Positions 23,697 through 34,029 of a stretch of DNA of 64,000 bases are shown here, piece after piece. The stretch comes from Rebecca billardiae RCC1528 (lineage: Eukaryota > Haptophyta). Numbering within the stretch: position 1 is the stretch's first letter; the number at the start of each line of letters is the position of its first letter. The stretch lies in NCBI GenBank assembly GCA_965240325.2, contig OZ251222.1:1426001-1490000 (forward strand). Reading direction: 5' to 3'. The notes under the pieces were generated by a model. That model had not been told where the DNA came from and did no database searches. It saw only the letters and a program-made list of their open reading frames with translations. The position numbers and the translations under genes were made by a program.

Positions 23697-24215
23697 CTCG
23701 TAAGGAGCGGCGTCGCTCTGACTGAATTACGTCGATAGACTGTGGCAGCAGTCTACATGCAGTATTCGACGCGCCTGATCATGTCGCCATTGCAAGGGCC
23801 TTGGTCATTGTATCACCCGCACCGTAGACGATCTCAGAGCCTTCGGGAATGGACTGGGCGTACTGGCAGAGCCGGAGCGGACACGGTGACACTGACACGC
23901 CGTGCCCGACCGGCCGGAACGGCACTATGGGCATGCCCCCGATGGCCGATTATTGGGCCGACGATCCGTCATGAATGTATGGTGATTGGAGCATTATTAT
24001 AATGGCATTGCAGAATGCAGCAGCCGCCGGCGCGCTAAGGAGTAAGGGTAAGGCGCTTCATTGCCTTCATTCGTCATCGTTCTGCGCGCGTGGAGTTCAA
24101 TACGGGCAGCTTCGATGATCACCCAGGTAACAAGTGCATCGTGCGCACGGCGCACCCGGCCGAGAGTCCTGATAAGATCGTCTTAGAGCGGCGTCCCCCA
24201 AGTGGGACGCGCGGC
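23697..24215. other. Intergenic, no gene seen
   Basis: Convergent-gene spacer between the MED11-like and plastid protein genes. Frames are short and unconvincing. Confidence 0.5.
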
Positions 24216-24845
24216 TCACTCTTCGTTGCGCGCCTTGGCCTCCTCAATCGCCATGCGCGTCTCCGCATCCGGGTAGAGACCCTGCGCAATCGTCGCCAGC
24301 TTGTATGCACCGAAGCCGACGATGGCCGGAAATAGGGAGAAGTATGCACGATTCTTGGCGACGGCCGCCAGCAGCAGCGCACCTGCGAGAATGGGCGGCG
24401 GACCCTGCTGAAATCCCGCCTTTTCCGTGCCAACGGCGTCCACCGTTCGCTGCAGCAGAAAGAGGTACACCAGGCCCGCCACAGCGCCAGCGGCATACCC
24501 TGCCAGGTCGCGTGCGTCGCCAAAGGCCCACGCCACCGACGCGCCCAGAGCAGAGAGGAATGCATGATCGAACAGCATCGACAGCTTCTGCTTGTCGTAC
24601 GCCGCCATGCTGCGCGCGCGCTGCTCCTCGACGCGCTTGTCCACGCTATCCAGCCTGACTGCAGGCGAGCCAAACTTGGCCTCCAGCTCGGCCTCAGTCC
24701 AGGCGACAGGTGGCGGAGGCCGTTCGCCCTCCTCAGCTACTGCCAGAAGGTGCGCACGCGATCGGCCCACGACTGTGTGCGGCGCAGGTGCGATCGGGCG
24801 GGGTGCGAACGCACAAACGACCACTCCCAGAGCGAAGAGCGCCAT
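24216..24845 (-). CDS. Plastid-targeted membrane protein, AtpI/CGL160-like fold
   Basis: 209 residues from the Met at 24845. The N-terminus is a hydrophobic signal (MALFALGVVVCAFAPRP) containing the AFAP motif that marks the signal/transit boundary of proteins entering red-lineage secondary plastids. The mature part begins near PPPPVAWTEAELEAKFGSP, has a basic helix (VEEQRARSMAAYDKQKL) and then about four hydrophobic helices (FLSALGASVAWAFG; LAGYAAGAVAGLVYLFLL; ILAGALLLAAVA; YFSLFPAIVGFGAYKLAT). This layout resembles CGL160/ATP-synthase-I-like thylakoid proteins that assist CF1-CFo assembly, but the match is by topology only. Two nested palindromic elements begin 90 bp upstream of the start and may have displaced or replaced its promoter. 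Confidence 0.6.
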   Translation of the reverse strand: MALFALGVVVCAFAPRPIAPAPHTVVGRSRAHLLAVAEEGERPPPPVAWTEAELEAKFGSPAVRLDSVDKRVEEQRARSMAAYDKQKLSMLFDHAFLSALGASVAWAFGDARDLAGYAAGAVAGLVYLFLLQRTVDAVGTEKAGFQQGPPPILAGALLLAAVAKNRAYFSLFPAIVGFGAYKLATIAQGLYPDAETRMAIEEAKARNEE

Positions 24846-24927
24846 CGCTGACGAGGTCGTGCCCTCCCGCTCGGTGCCCCTGCGGCGGCTGTGGCCCCCA
24901 AACGAGTCCGGGCTGGCGTCCGAGGCC

Positions 24928-27119
24928 ACTTCACCAAGGGGAGTCAGGGTACAGCACGTCCAGTTGGGCTGCAGCTGGAGCTTGGGTCCAAAAGCTTCCC
25001 GCCGCGCAGCGGCACTCGCCGCCGCCGCCGCCGTCGATGGGCGGTTGTGGCGCGCACGGCGTGAGCCGCTGCGGGCGCTGAGGTGCGCGCGACGGCGGCG
25101 CGCCCGGCGGCGCTGCTGTAGGAGGCCTCTGCCCTCCTCTCTGCCCCGCGCGCTTCGCTCGTCGTCGCCGTCTCCGCGCCTGCGACCAGCGCGCACGCGA
25201 TCGCCGCACCGCCCGGCAGCCGGGGCAATCTCAGCCGTGACTGCGCATGTGCGTCGCGACCTGGTCGGCCCAGCGCGCGAGGCGCGTGCGGGCGAGGCAG
25301 GGCCAGTGTGGCCGCGCGCCATGCCGCCTCGACCTTGCGCCGGTGGGCATGTCGCCGGCCTTGCACCTCTGTCGACAACGTTGACAACCAATGCGGCACG
25401 CAAGCGCAGACGTCAGTGTGCACGATCGAGGCAGTAGGCGTACAGACGCGATAGTTGCAGAGCCTTTTGTGATCATGCGAGTCATGCATTGTCAGCGACT
25501 CTCGCCCAGGTCGTCTGCGCGCTGAACTGACGTTTTGACTGAGTGCCTCGAGATCGCCTCGACGATGGCCCGTGCATTGCTTGAACACTCACCACAGTCC
25601 AAGCGGGCAACCAGACACATGTGCTCAGTTCCCTGTTGTACGCTCTGATGGGCTTACTTGAGGCGGCATGGCGCGCGGCCACACTGGCCCTACCTCGCCC
25701 ACACGCGCCTCGCGCGCTGGGCCGACCAGGTCGCGACGCACATGCGCAGTCACGGCTGAGATTGCCCCGGCGGCCGGGCGGTGCGGCGCTCGCGTGCGCG
25801 CTGAGTCGCAGGCGCGGAGACGGCGACGACGAGCGAAGCGCGCGGGGCAGAGAGGAGGGCAGAGGCCTCCTACAGCAGCGCCGCCGGGCGCGCCGCCGTC
25901 GCGCGCACCTCAGCGCCCGCAGTGGCTCACGCCGTGCGCGCCACAACCGCCCCTCGACGGCGGCGGCGGCGGCGAGTGCCGCTGCGCCGCGGGAAGCTTT
26001 TGGACCCAAGCTCCAGCTGCAGCCCAACTGGACGTGCTGTACCCTGACTCCCCTTGACTTCACCGAAATCCAGGCTGGGGAGGCTAAACGCTGCACTGGT
26101 GGGGAGGCTAACAGCCTCCCCGCTCTCCCAGCGTGGGGAGGCTAGCGCTCCGCCGCTCCGGTCTTTCGCCGCTGGCAAAACTTTCGAAAACGAAAGTCGC
26201 GCCATGGCGGACCCGGTGTTCCCGCGCGGCGGCGAAAGGGGCGCGGGGCCGGTGGCTCGCGATCCGAAGGGCAGTAGCTCGCGACCTCGCTTGGGCGGCG
26301 GCAGCGGCGCTGTGGCCCGCCGTGCACCATCCGCGCGGCTGTGCGCGATCGCGCGGTCCCGTTCGTCGCCACGTCGCGCGCGACCGTTCACGCCACAGCC
26401 TTTCCGCACTGGCATGCACCCCGTGCAAGCGCATGACGGCGGAGAGCTCAGAGAGCCCGTCACGCGCGTGACGACCGTGTGGGATGGGTTGTGCCGATGT
26501 GAACGCTGCCTTCGTAGGCTTTCTGATGAGCCCATCCAACGTTCAGACCATTCCTAACTGCTGCAAGATGAGTCACCGCCTGCCACGCGGCCATGGAGTT
26601 GTGGACAGTACAGCAGCCATTCATGATCCTCATGCCCGCCTCATGGGCCGGCGCGTGCCTCCCTGACCATGGAGACAAGCTGTACAACCCATCCCACACG
26701 GTCGTCACGCGCGTGACGGGCTCTCTGAGCTCTCCGCCGTCATGCGCTTGCAAGGGGTGCATGCCAGTGCGGAAAGGCTGTGGCGTGAACGGTCGCGCGC
26801 GGCGTGGCGACGAACGGGACCGCGCGATCGCGCACAGCCGCGCGGATGGTGCACGCCGGGCCACAGCGCCGCTGCCGCCGCCCAAGCGAGGTCGCGAGCT
26901 ACTGTCCTTCGGATCGCGAGCCACCGGCCCCGCGCCCCTTTCGCCGCCGCGCGGGAACACCGGGTCCGCCATGGCGCGACTTTCGTTTTCGAAAGTTTTG
27001 CCAGCGGCGAAAGACCGGAGCGGCGGAGCGCTAGCCTCCCCACGCTGGGAGAGCGGGGAGGCTGTTAGCCTCCCCACCAGTGCAGCGTTTAGCCTCCCCA
27101 GCCTGGATTTCGGTGAAGT
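24928..27119. mobile_element. Palindromic (foldback) element B, interrupted by element A
   Basis: Excluding A, the element spans ACTTCAC (24928-24934) plus 26057-27119. Its termini are ACTTCACCGAAATCCAGG and the complement ending GGTGAAGT at 27119. Arms of about 430 bp (to about 26492, and from about 26683) surround a 190-bp spacer. Subterminal copies of GGGGAGGCTA recur in both arms. GGCC lies on both sides (24924-24927, 27120-27123); because GGCC is self-complementary this may be a 4-bp target duplication or part of the terminus. There is no transposase; the 200-codon frames in the two arms are mirror images. Confidence 0.83.
24935..26056. mobile_element. Palindromic (foldback) element A, nested inside element B
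   Basis: Termini are CAAGGGGAGTCAGGG and its complement. Arms of about 395 bp (to about 25331, and from about 25661) are near-perfect inverted copies around a 330-bp spacer. ACTTCAC flanks both sides (24928-24934 and 26057-26063) as a 7-bp target duplication. That heptamer is itself the terminal sequence of element B, so A inserted into the end of B. No transposase frame is present. The CA(A)GGG terminus is faintly hAT-like, but hAT elements normally give 8-bp duplications. Confidence 0.85.
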
Positions 27120-27123
27120 GGCC

Positions 27124-27590
27124 TCCGTCCGGACTGCAGCTACAAAGTGGTTGCTCGTACCCATTACACAACGGCAACGGCAACGGCGACGCAGTGGACT
27201 CTAATGCTCACTTTGACAGTCATGCCCACAGCGTGCCTGACGGTCGACGTCGGTGGTCCCCATGATCCAGCCCGCATCGGAGCCCGGCGCCGGGCCAGCT
27301 TGTCCGACGTAAGGCAGCACAGTTCTGCAAGCGCACCGCTCCGACTCCGTACGGCAGCTCAAGCTGCTCCGCGCCAACTGGCGCGCGGGGTCTGCGGGAA
27401 CAAGCGGGCAGCGGCCCCGTGGAGTCCAGCCAGTGCTGCCCCGTTGCCCGTCGCGCGCGCCTGGTGACATCGAGGTCATCTTCGAGCGTTCACTCGCAGC
27501 ACGCGCGGCGCGGCGGCAGGAGACCGCCCCGCCGCGTCGCGCGCGCGCGCCCCGAGCACGCACGGTCGCCGAGCATCGGCTGGGCGGTGC
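27124..27590. other. Intergenic, no gene seen
   Basis: Spacer between element B and the 3' end of the oligopeptidase gene. CAACGGCAACGGCAACGGCGA at about 27170 is a short trinucleotide-like tract. Confidence 0.5.
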
Positions 27591-30274
27591 TCAGCGCTTC
27601 GGCTTGACGCTCGTGAGGCTGAGCTCGTCGAGCAGCCACGCGTAGTCGAAGGCCAGCTCGCGCAAGTACTTGTAACGGTCGCTCGCGGAGAAGTGGCCGG
27701 CGGAGAGGTCCATCTTGAGCAGCACTTTGCGCGGGTCGGTCGGCGCGTTGGTCCGCTTGGCGCGCAGGTGTTGCACCCACTTCGCGGGCTCCCAGTATGC
27801 GACGCGCGGGTCGTGCAGCCCGCCGGTCGCGAGGATGCTCGGGTACTCCCGCGCGCGCACCTGGTCGATGGGCGAGTAGGAGAGCATGTACTCGTAGTAC
27901 CTGTGCGCGCGTGGCGCCGGGCGTGCGGCGGCGGCGGCGCCCGGTCGGCGAGCGGGCGCGCGCGGGTCGGCGGCGCCAGGCGGGCGGCGCGCGGCGCGCC
28001 GCACTTTGGCTCGTTCGGGTTGCCCCACTCCTCCCACTCGCCGGTCGTGAGCGGGATGCTCGGGTCGCACATCGTGACGATGAGGTCGACGAAGGGGACG
28101 CCGGCGATCACCGCGCGGAAGAGGTGCGGCGCAAGGTTCACCGCGTTCCCCACGAGCAGCCCGCCCGCCGAGCGCCCCTCGCAGCTCATCGCCTCGGGCC
28201 GCGTCCAGCCCGCCGTCACGAGCGCGTCGCCCACGTCCACAAAGTCGTTGAACGTGTTGCGCTTCGTCAGGTACTTGCCGCCCTCCTCGTACCACTGCCA
28301 TCTGCCGTTCTCCGAGCCGCCGCGCACGTGCGCGATCGCGAAGACCATCCCGCGGTCGACGAGCGGCAGCGTGCGGCTCGAGAAGGCGGGCTCGATCGAG
28401 TGGCCATACGAGCCGTACCCGTACAGGTGCAGCGGCGCGGGCGCGGACGGCGCGCCGGACTCGGCGTGCTCGACGCGCACGAGGTCCTTGCGCCAGAAGA
28501 GGGTGACGGGCACCTTGGTGCCGTCGCGCACGACGATGTGCCGCCGCGCGCTCGTGTACAGCGACGGGTCGTAGTTCGGCACGGGCGTCTCCTTCACCAC
28601 GCTCATGCGGCGCGAGTCCATGTGGTAGGCGACGGCGCGGCGCGGCGTGACGGGCGACGAGAAGCCGAGCCTGAGCACGCGCGTGTCCATCTCCTCGTTC
28701 GGGCCGAGGCCGCACTCGTACGCGGCCTCGGGCCACTCCACGCGGTGCCAGCCGCGCACGCGCGGGCCCTTGCCCGCCATCTCGAGCACCCACACCTGCG
28801 TCAGCCCCGCCTCGCGCCCCTTCACGACCACGTACTCGCCAAAGCACGTCGCGTACGAGATCGTGCGCTCCGCGCAGTGCGGCAGCACCGGCTCGCCCTT
28901 GGCGGTGGCGAGCGGCTGCCAGTGCGCGCGGCCCGGCGTGGCGAGCGGCGCGACGACGACCTTCTCGTTGTGCGCCTCGCCCTCGTTCGTCGTGATGTAC
29001 AGCCAGTCGTGCCGGTGGCTCACCGAGTAGCGCAGCTTGTGCTCGCGCGGCTGCACGACGGCGAGCGGCGGCGGCGCCGCGCTCAGCGGGCCGTCGAGCG
29101 GCTTGCCGCGCCGGTCGGTCAGCTCGAGCAGGTGCACCTCCGAGGTCTCGGTCGAGTCGGCGCTGACGAGGAGGAGCCGGCCGTCGCGCGTCTTGCCCAC
29201 CGACACGTAGAACAGCCCGTCCGGCTCGTCGAACAGCTTCACGTCCTGCGCCTGCGGCGTGCCGAGCACGTGCCGCCACACGGCGCACGGCCGGTGCGCG
29301 GCGTCAAAGGTCGAGTAGTACACGGAGCGCTCGTCCGCGCCCCACACGACCTCGCCCGTCGTGTTCTCGAGGGCGTCGTCGAGCGGGCGGCCGGTGGCGA
29401 GCTCGGCGAAGCGGATCGTGTACGTCTCGTACCCCTTGCCGTCGACCGACCAGCCGAGCAGCGTGTGGCTCGGCGAGACCTCGACCGCGCCCACGTCGCA
29501 GTGGTCGGGGTGGCGCGTCGCCACCTCGTTCTCGTCGAGCAGCACCTGCTCGCGCGACTTGCCCGACGCGCCGCGCGGCTTGCGGCAGTGGATGACGTAG
29601 CTCAGCCCCTCGACGGTGCGCGTGTAGTACTCGTACGGCCCGTGCGGGTACGGCGCCGAGTCGTCCGTCTCCTTCACGTGCGAGAGCAGCTCGGCGTACA
29701 GCGCCTCGCGGAACGCCTCGAGGTGCGCGGTCGCGGCCGCCGAGTAGGCATTCTCGGCGCGCAGGTGCGCGAGGACCTCGGCCGACTCGCGCTTGTCGTC
29801 GCGCAGCCAGAAGAGCTCGTCCACCATCTCGATCGGCGGGTCGAACGCGCTCGCGCCGCGCTCCTCGCCCGCGACCGCGCCAATCTTGACGACGTGCGGC
29901 CGGCGCGGCGCGACCGGCGGTTGCACCGAGCCGTCGGCGAGCGCGATCGTCGAGAAGCTCGTCGCCGCGAGCAGGCTGAACGTCGCCGCGGTGCGCGCCC
30001 GCGCGCCGCTCGAGCCGGACGCGCCGTCCCCGCCGCCGCCGCCGTTGGTGCGACGGCCGCCGCCACCCCCACTGCCGCCGCTGCCGCCGTGGCCGCACAC
30101 CCCGCGCGACGCGAGCGCGGAGAAGGGGAACGCGAGCCGCCCGAGACGGACGCCCCTGCCGGCGAGCCCAGCCGGCGCGGCGTGCGTGACCGGCGGGCCG
30201 ACGCGCGCGCACGAGCGGAGCGCGCGCCACATCTCCAAATTGTGCGGCCGCGGCTTCGGGGTTCGGCTCCGCAC
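27591..30274 (-). CDS. Oligopeptidase B (prolyl oligopeptidase family S9A), probably organelle-targeted
   Basis: Exons 30274-28005 and 27900-27591 with a 104-bp intron (GTGCGG donor, GCACAG acceptor) give 859 residues. The splice joins EWGNPNEPK to YYEYMLSYSPIDQV, exactly the continuity expected of this family. Residues 1-110 are Arg/Gly-rich and low in acids, with MWRALRSCARVG as an alternative start at 30232, suggesting a mitochondrial or plastid presequence. A seven-bladed propeller follows (about 130-560), then the hydrolase domain: nucleophile Ser in GRSAGGLLVGNA, Asp in GGLHDPRVAYWEP, His in SAGHFSASDRY. Oligopeptidase B cleaves short peptides after Arg or Lys. The N-terminal block YWLRDD-type signature appears as LFWLRDDKRES. 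Family confidence is high; compartment is inferred. Confidence 0.9.
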
Positions 30275-30618
30275 GGGCAGGCCCCCCTGCCCGTGTGCGC
30301 GCTTGAGAATCCGCCGCCCGGAAACCTCTCTCTCGGTCTCGATCTCCCTTTCTGTGTCTTTTTACCACAATCAAGATCGAATTAGTTCGGTCCTCGACGA
30401 GCCCTGCTGCTTGCCGCGACCGGCTTGGGCTCACTGGACGGCCTGGACGCTGGTCAGGCGACCTGGCGCGGCCCGTCGTCGCCGCCCCGGCTGGTCCGGC
30501 ACCCAGCACACCTACAGACAGATGATGATGCGATAACGACCGACGGCGGCTCGTGACAGCTAATGAATGATGGTCCGCGGCCGGACTGCTGCCAGGCCCA
30601 GGCCCATACGGGCCGCAT
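30275..30618. other. Upstream region of the oligopeptidase gene
   Basis: It contains the 5' flank of the minus-strand oligopeptidase gene. No separate gene is seen. Confidence 0.4.
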
Positions 30619-30805
30619 ACTCATTCTATGATTTAACGACACAGGTAGGACGGCGCAGGTCTCCTGATTCGTCGTCGGCCGTGCCCGATCGTCGACACGA
30701 AGTCGGCGTTGGTGGCAGAGCATAGCCTGAACCGCGATCGAATGGCTTGAGCGCGGCCTTGAGCTGCTGGAGCGCGATCCACCTGCGCTGCGCGGCTCGC
30801 ATGGA
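30619..30805 (+). repeat. Dispersed ~190-bp repeat, copy 1
   Basis: Starts ACTCATTCTATGATTTAACG and ends near CGCGGCTCGCATGGA. Other copies: 54420-54632 and 55479-55675 in the same orientation, and 33038-33151 (partial, inverted). Copies differ by small indels. Confidence 0.9.
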
Positions 30806-30837
30806 CCTGCTGTACTGCATAGGCCGCACATTCTAAT

Positions 30838-30905
30838 TATAATAATAATTATATATATATAATTATATATATATATCTATATATATATCTATATATATAT
30901 ATAGT
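30838..30905. repeat. AT-rich microsatellite
   Basis: TATA-type dinucleotide tract with CTATATATAT interruptions. It is followed to about 31225 by AT-rich sequence with short palindromic GACT/AGTC words and no gene. Confidence 0.95.
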
Positions 30906-31373
30906 AATTCACTCCGTTTTAAGAGCCCGCGTCACACGGTCACGGACGGAGTGATAGAGTCTCATTGAGTCACGGCACTATGACTAGTCCGACTCAGAGA
31001 CACTCAGTCAGTGCCGCATAGACGTCAGAATCATCTGACTTCTGAGCCGCGCGGTATTCTGAGCCTAACTAGTGTCTAGTCGGAGTCGGAATGATCTGAC
31101 GGGCCTTATTCTATCATGTACAGTTTAGTTAGCTGATAATAATTATAATAACACGACGCTAATGATAAGTTCTTACTGACGTGGTGCACACTTGGCTCAG
31201 AGTCACGCACCGATTTGCGACTTGACTACAGTTTACTATGTTTTAACGTGCACACTTGGTTAGTTGGTTAAGGCGTGATAATGATTGACGCCATCCAACA
31301 CTGCACAAAGGGCACCGCGCCACAAAACAGACCGGCGCAGGCAGGTGAGGGGCGCGTTGTCGCACCTCATCAC

Positions 31374-31646
31374 AGTTTACTACTACTATAATATTATAAG
31401 AATAAGAGATGCACTGCCCAGCTCAGGCAGGCGAGATTGAAGCTGGCAAGTGGCAGGTCTCAAGACTCAACAGGGGAGGTCCCACTCGGCACTCCCAGTC
31501 CCACGGCCACAGTCAGCGGAAGCTGCCTGGCCAGCCACCCGAGCGGACAGGTCGTGAAATACTGTAACTTCTCGTCGCCTGCCTGAGCTGTGTGCGCCAC
31601 TGCGCCTCGCGCTTATTCTTAGTATACTACTACAAGAAACTGTTAC
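31374..31646. mobile_element. Small MITE with inverted repeats, nested
   Basis: ACAGTTTACTAC ... AAGAATAAGAGATGCAC...AGCTCAGGCAGGCGA at the left is mirrored by TCGCCTGCCTGAGCTGTG ... CTTATTCTTAG...ACTGT at the right. The inner 18-bp block GCCTGCCTGAGCTGTGTG is the same word found in the 74-bp dispersed repeat and in the tandem array units. Confidence 0.6.
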
Positions 31647-31649
31647 TGT

Positions 31650-31723
31650 CGACGGCTTCATGGGCGGTGACAGTTGGCGGGCGTCAATCTCGCCTGCCTG
31701 AGCTGTGTGCGTCTCTTATTCTT
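31650..31723 (+). repeat. 74-bp repeat upstream of the fucosyltransferase-like gene
   Basis: Identical by eye to 34030-34103. It begins CGACGGCTTCATGGGCGGTG and ends GTGTGCGTCTCTTATTCTT, followed shortly by AGTAAACTGTA. The second half also occurs near 4565, 8127, 11706 and 56098. The two full copies lie 98 and 86 bp before the start codons of two glycosyltransferase-type genes. Confidence 0.85.
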
Positions 31724-31820
31724 TATTTAAAAATAGTAAACTGTAACTACTGTCGACGTAGTCGTCGTGCGCTTTCGATGCGAAAGTGCATCACGAGTCA
31801 CGACGACAATCGATCAAAAC

Positions 31821-32960
31821 ATGGCAGGACGCGGCGGCCTGCTCACGATGCTCGCGGCGTGGTGCTTCGGCGGGCCTCTCGCCCACGCAGGCGGTGAGCG
31901 GCGGCTGTGCCAGGGGCCCGGCTCGGGGGAGCGCTTCCTGTACTACTTCAAGGACACGGGCTGGTGCGCCGGCAGTGGCCACACGTCTTACTCGCATGTG
32001 TGCATGGCCGCGGAGGCGCGCTACCTCAACCGCACGCTCATCTACGACGATCGCTTCTGCAACCATAAGACGCACTGGCTACCTAAGGGCGAGTACTGGG
32101 ACGTCAACAGCGACCCGTCGCGCCGAGACGTGTACGAGGACGCGCTCGCCAACCACATTGACATCACAAAGTGGGAGAGTCTGCCGGCCATCTCGAAAGA
32201 TGCGTGGTTCAGCTCTGAACCGTGCATTCGCGCCAGGCTCGGCGCACAGGCCAGCAAGCAGGGAGTGGCCGAGGCGCGTGCCAGGTTCAACCTGCCCCCG
32301 CGCGTGCTGAAGAACAGCGAGAAGTACAAGTCTTCGCTCGTACTCATCCGCGACCAGTGGCCACGGGCACATGCGAATAAGTTCTGGTTTCACGTGTGCA
32401 AATGGCACGCGAGCGACTTTATGCCGGCAGGCAACAAGGCCAGGGGGGCGGCGCGCGGGATAGCGGGCGAGCAGTTCGTCAAGAGGCACTATGCGTACTG
32501 GCAGCCGGGGACGCAGCTCGTGCGGCGCACGGCGAAGGGCGTGATTGCGAGGCTCGGAACCAACTTCACCGCGGTGCACGTGCGGCGCGGTGACCGCGTG
32601 CGCCCGGCGCAGTGCTACCCTAACGTGACGGAGGTCGACCTGCAGCCCGCGCACATCGCACAGGTGCTGCGAGAGCGCGCTGTGCCGGCGGGCTCGGTGG
32701 TGTATGTGCTCTCGGACGAGCCGACGCCGCACTTCTTCGAGCGCCCACCGCTCTCCACCGAGTACACGCTCCACACGCGCGACACACTGAGAACGGTGCT
32801 CGAGCCCGCGATGCACACCAACTACCAGCTGTTTAGCGTCGAGAGGGCCGTCATGGCGAGGGCGCGCGTCCGCCTCGAGACGTTCAACGACCTGACGGAT
32901 GTGCCTATGCTTGGGATCTGCAGGCACCGGACGGCACGCCGCAGCCGGCGTACGAGATGA
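31821..32960 (+). CDS. Secreted/Golgi O-fucosyltransferase-like glycosyltransferase
   Basis: 379 residues from MAGRGGLLTMLAAW (Met at 31821, chosen because a clean signal peptide ending LAHAGG follows and the context is AAAACATGG; the frame is open to 31767). The catalytic-type signature AVHVRRGDRV lies about two thirds in, and ESLPAI, CIRARLG and the C-terminal SVERAVMARARVRLETF segment fit the nucleotide-sugar-binding fold of GDP-fucose O-fucosyltransferase-like families. Paired Cys residues suggest a lumenal protein. The last residues RHRTARRSRRTR are basic and may be an unspliced or altered tail, since the adjacent frame after CCTATGCTTGGGATCTGCAG is also open. The gene lies between inverted repeats of a TA-flanked element, which raises the possibility of mobility. 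Confidence 0.65.
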   Translation: MAGRGGLLTMLAAWCFGGPLAHAGGERRLCQGPGSGERFLYYFKDTGWCAGSGHTSYSHVCMAAEARYLNRTLIYDDRFCNHKTHWLPKGEYWDVNSDPSRRDVYEDALANHIDITKWESLPAISKDAWFSSEPCIRARLGAQASKQGVAEARARFNLPPRVLKNSEKYKSSLVLIRDQWPRAHANKFWFHVCKWHASDFMPAGNKARGAARGIAGEQFVKRHYAYWQPGTQLVRRTAKGVIARLGTNFTAVHVRRGDRVRPAQCYPNVTEVDLQPAHIAQVLRERAVPAGSVVYVLSDEPTPHFFERPPLSTEYTLHTRDTLRTVLEPAMHTNYQLFSVERAVMARARVRLETFNDLTDVPMLGICRHRTARRSRRTR

Positions 32961-33037
32961 GCGCTGCCGCCAGGGCGCACTCGACTCACATCAAGAAGTC
33001 CGCCTGCTCGCCGGTCGGGCGAGTTACGGTACTGTAC

Positions 33038-33151
33038 TCAAGACGCGCTCAAGCCATTCGATCGCGGTGCAGGCGGAGCTCTGCCACCAACGCCGACTTG
33101 TCGACGATCGAGCACTGCCGACGACAAATCAGGAGACCTGCGCCCGTGCGC
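33038..33151 (-). repeat. Dispersed ~190-bp repeat, partial inverted copy
   Basis: Matches the middle and right part of the 30619-30805 repeat in reverse orientation (core GTCGGCGTTGGTGGCAGAG). It follows the fucosyltransferase-like stop codon. Confidence 0.85.
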
Positions 33152-33264
33152 CGTCTCATACTACTATGACGACTGGAATATCGGTACTGACTAATCATCA
33201 CGCCTTAACCCAGTGTGCACGTTATAACTATCATAGTAAACTGTACTGATGTATCGGGGGGAAT

Positions 33265-33801
33265 ATGCGCACCCCGGCCGGAGGGCCGGACCGCCCGGAC
33301 TGTACCCGCCGGCCAAACGGCGCCGCCCGGATTCCGATACCCTGCAGCAGCCTCTCTGGCCTGGCGCCCCCGCTCCTGACCAGCCCAGACCCCCGACACC
33401 TGCGGTGCCTGAGTGAGGCCCCGCCCCTGCGCAAGTCTGCCAGGCTGTGCCAGCGCCGCGCGCGCGGAGCAGGCGCCACTGCAGCTCCTTACCAGCGAGA
33501 CGACGCTTCGCGCGCACCCGGCGTGCAGGCACAGCCCGCCCTGGAGCAGCCCGCCGAGGCGGACCTTGGGCAGCAACCATACATGCAGGCCGGCACACGC
33601 GGTGGGGTGGCACCAGTGCCGGCCCCAGCCCGCAAGCGCAAGCAGCCGGACGCCCCGGCCCTCGCCGCTGGTGAGCCAGCGAACCCTCCGGGCAACAGAA
33701 CCCTGCCGCCGGCCTTGAGAGGCCGACACGCCATACCGGGGCACATATCACCTGAGGGCCAGGCCTTCTGTGTGATAAGCTACCCCAGTCATGCTGCTTG
33801 A
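33265..33801 (+). other. Open stretch of uncertain coding status
   Basis: A 178-codon plus-strand frame ends APARKRKQPDAPALAAGEP ... ISPEGQAFCVISYPSHAA. A longer frame is open on the opposite strand too, as expected of GC-rich non-coding DNA. The KRKQP basic patch and the less biased C-terminus are the only hints of a real protein. I do not recognise either strand. 33802-34029 shows no gene. Confidence 0.15.
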
Positions 33802-34029
33802 TACACGCCTTCCCCAACCGACAGTGGGGCTCCACGTTCCTTACTACATCCTCATCCTGTCGGCGCGCTGTTGCATCGGCGCCCAGTCGGCGAGTTCGGA
33901 CGACGACGTTTTGTGGACGACGGTGGGGCGAGGACGACGGGCGCTGGCGCGCCGCGAGGCGGCCGCAGCCCTCATCCAGGCCTCGCAGGCGGACGGCTGA
34001 ACGAATTTTTCCGGCGGCGCTACCATCGG

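Larger units (their letters stand above)
31229..33243. mobile_element. Inverted-repeat element with TA flanks enclosing a glycosyltransferase gene
   Basis: The left end CAGTTTACTATG, then AACGTGCACACT and GGTTAAGGCGTGAT, is mirrored at the right end over about 55 bp with two small indels. TA flanks both termini (31227-31228, 33244-33245). A TA target and a CAGT start are typical of Tc1/mariner elements. No transposase is present; instead the 2-kb interior carries the fucosyltransferase-like gene at 31821-32960 plus smaller repeats. It may be a non-autonomous element that captured a gene, or two solo ends that flank the gene by chance. Confidence 0.5.

Noticed and set aside
25621-27204. Several 170-280-codon frames between 24.6 and 27.2 kb
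   Set aside because: They occur as mirror pairs in the two arms of the palindromic elements and show no domain; the arms are mobile-element sequence.
27797-30385. 862-codon plus-strand frame opposite oligopeptidase B
   Set aside because: Shadow of a gene with clear S9A motifs; Arg/Ala/Val-biased with no domain.
30838-30905. AT-rich tract as a possible origin or centromere
   Set aside because: It is a simple dinucleotide microsatellite of about 70 bp; similar tracts occur at 38081 and 42358, with no further evidence.
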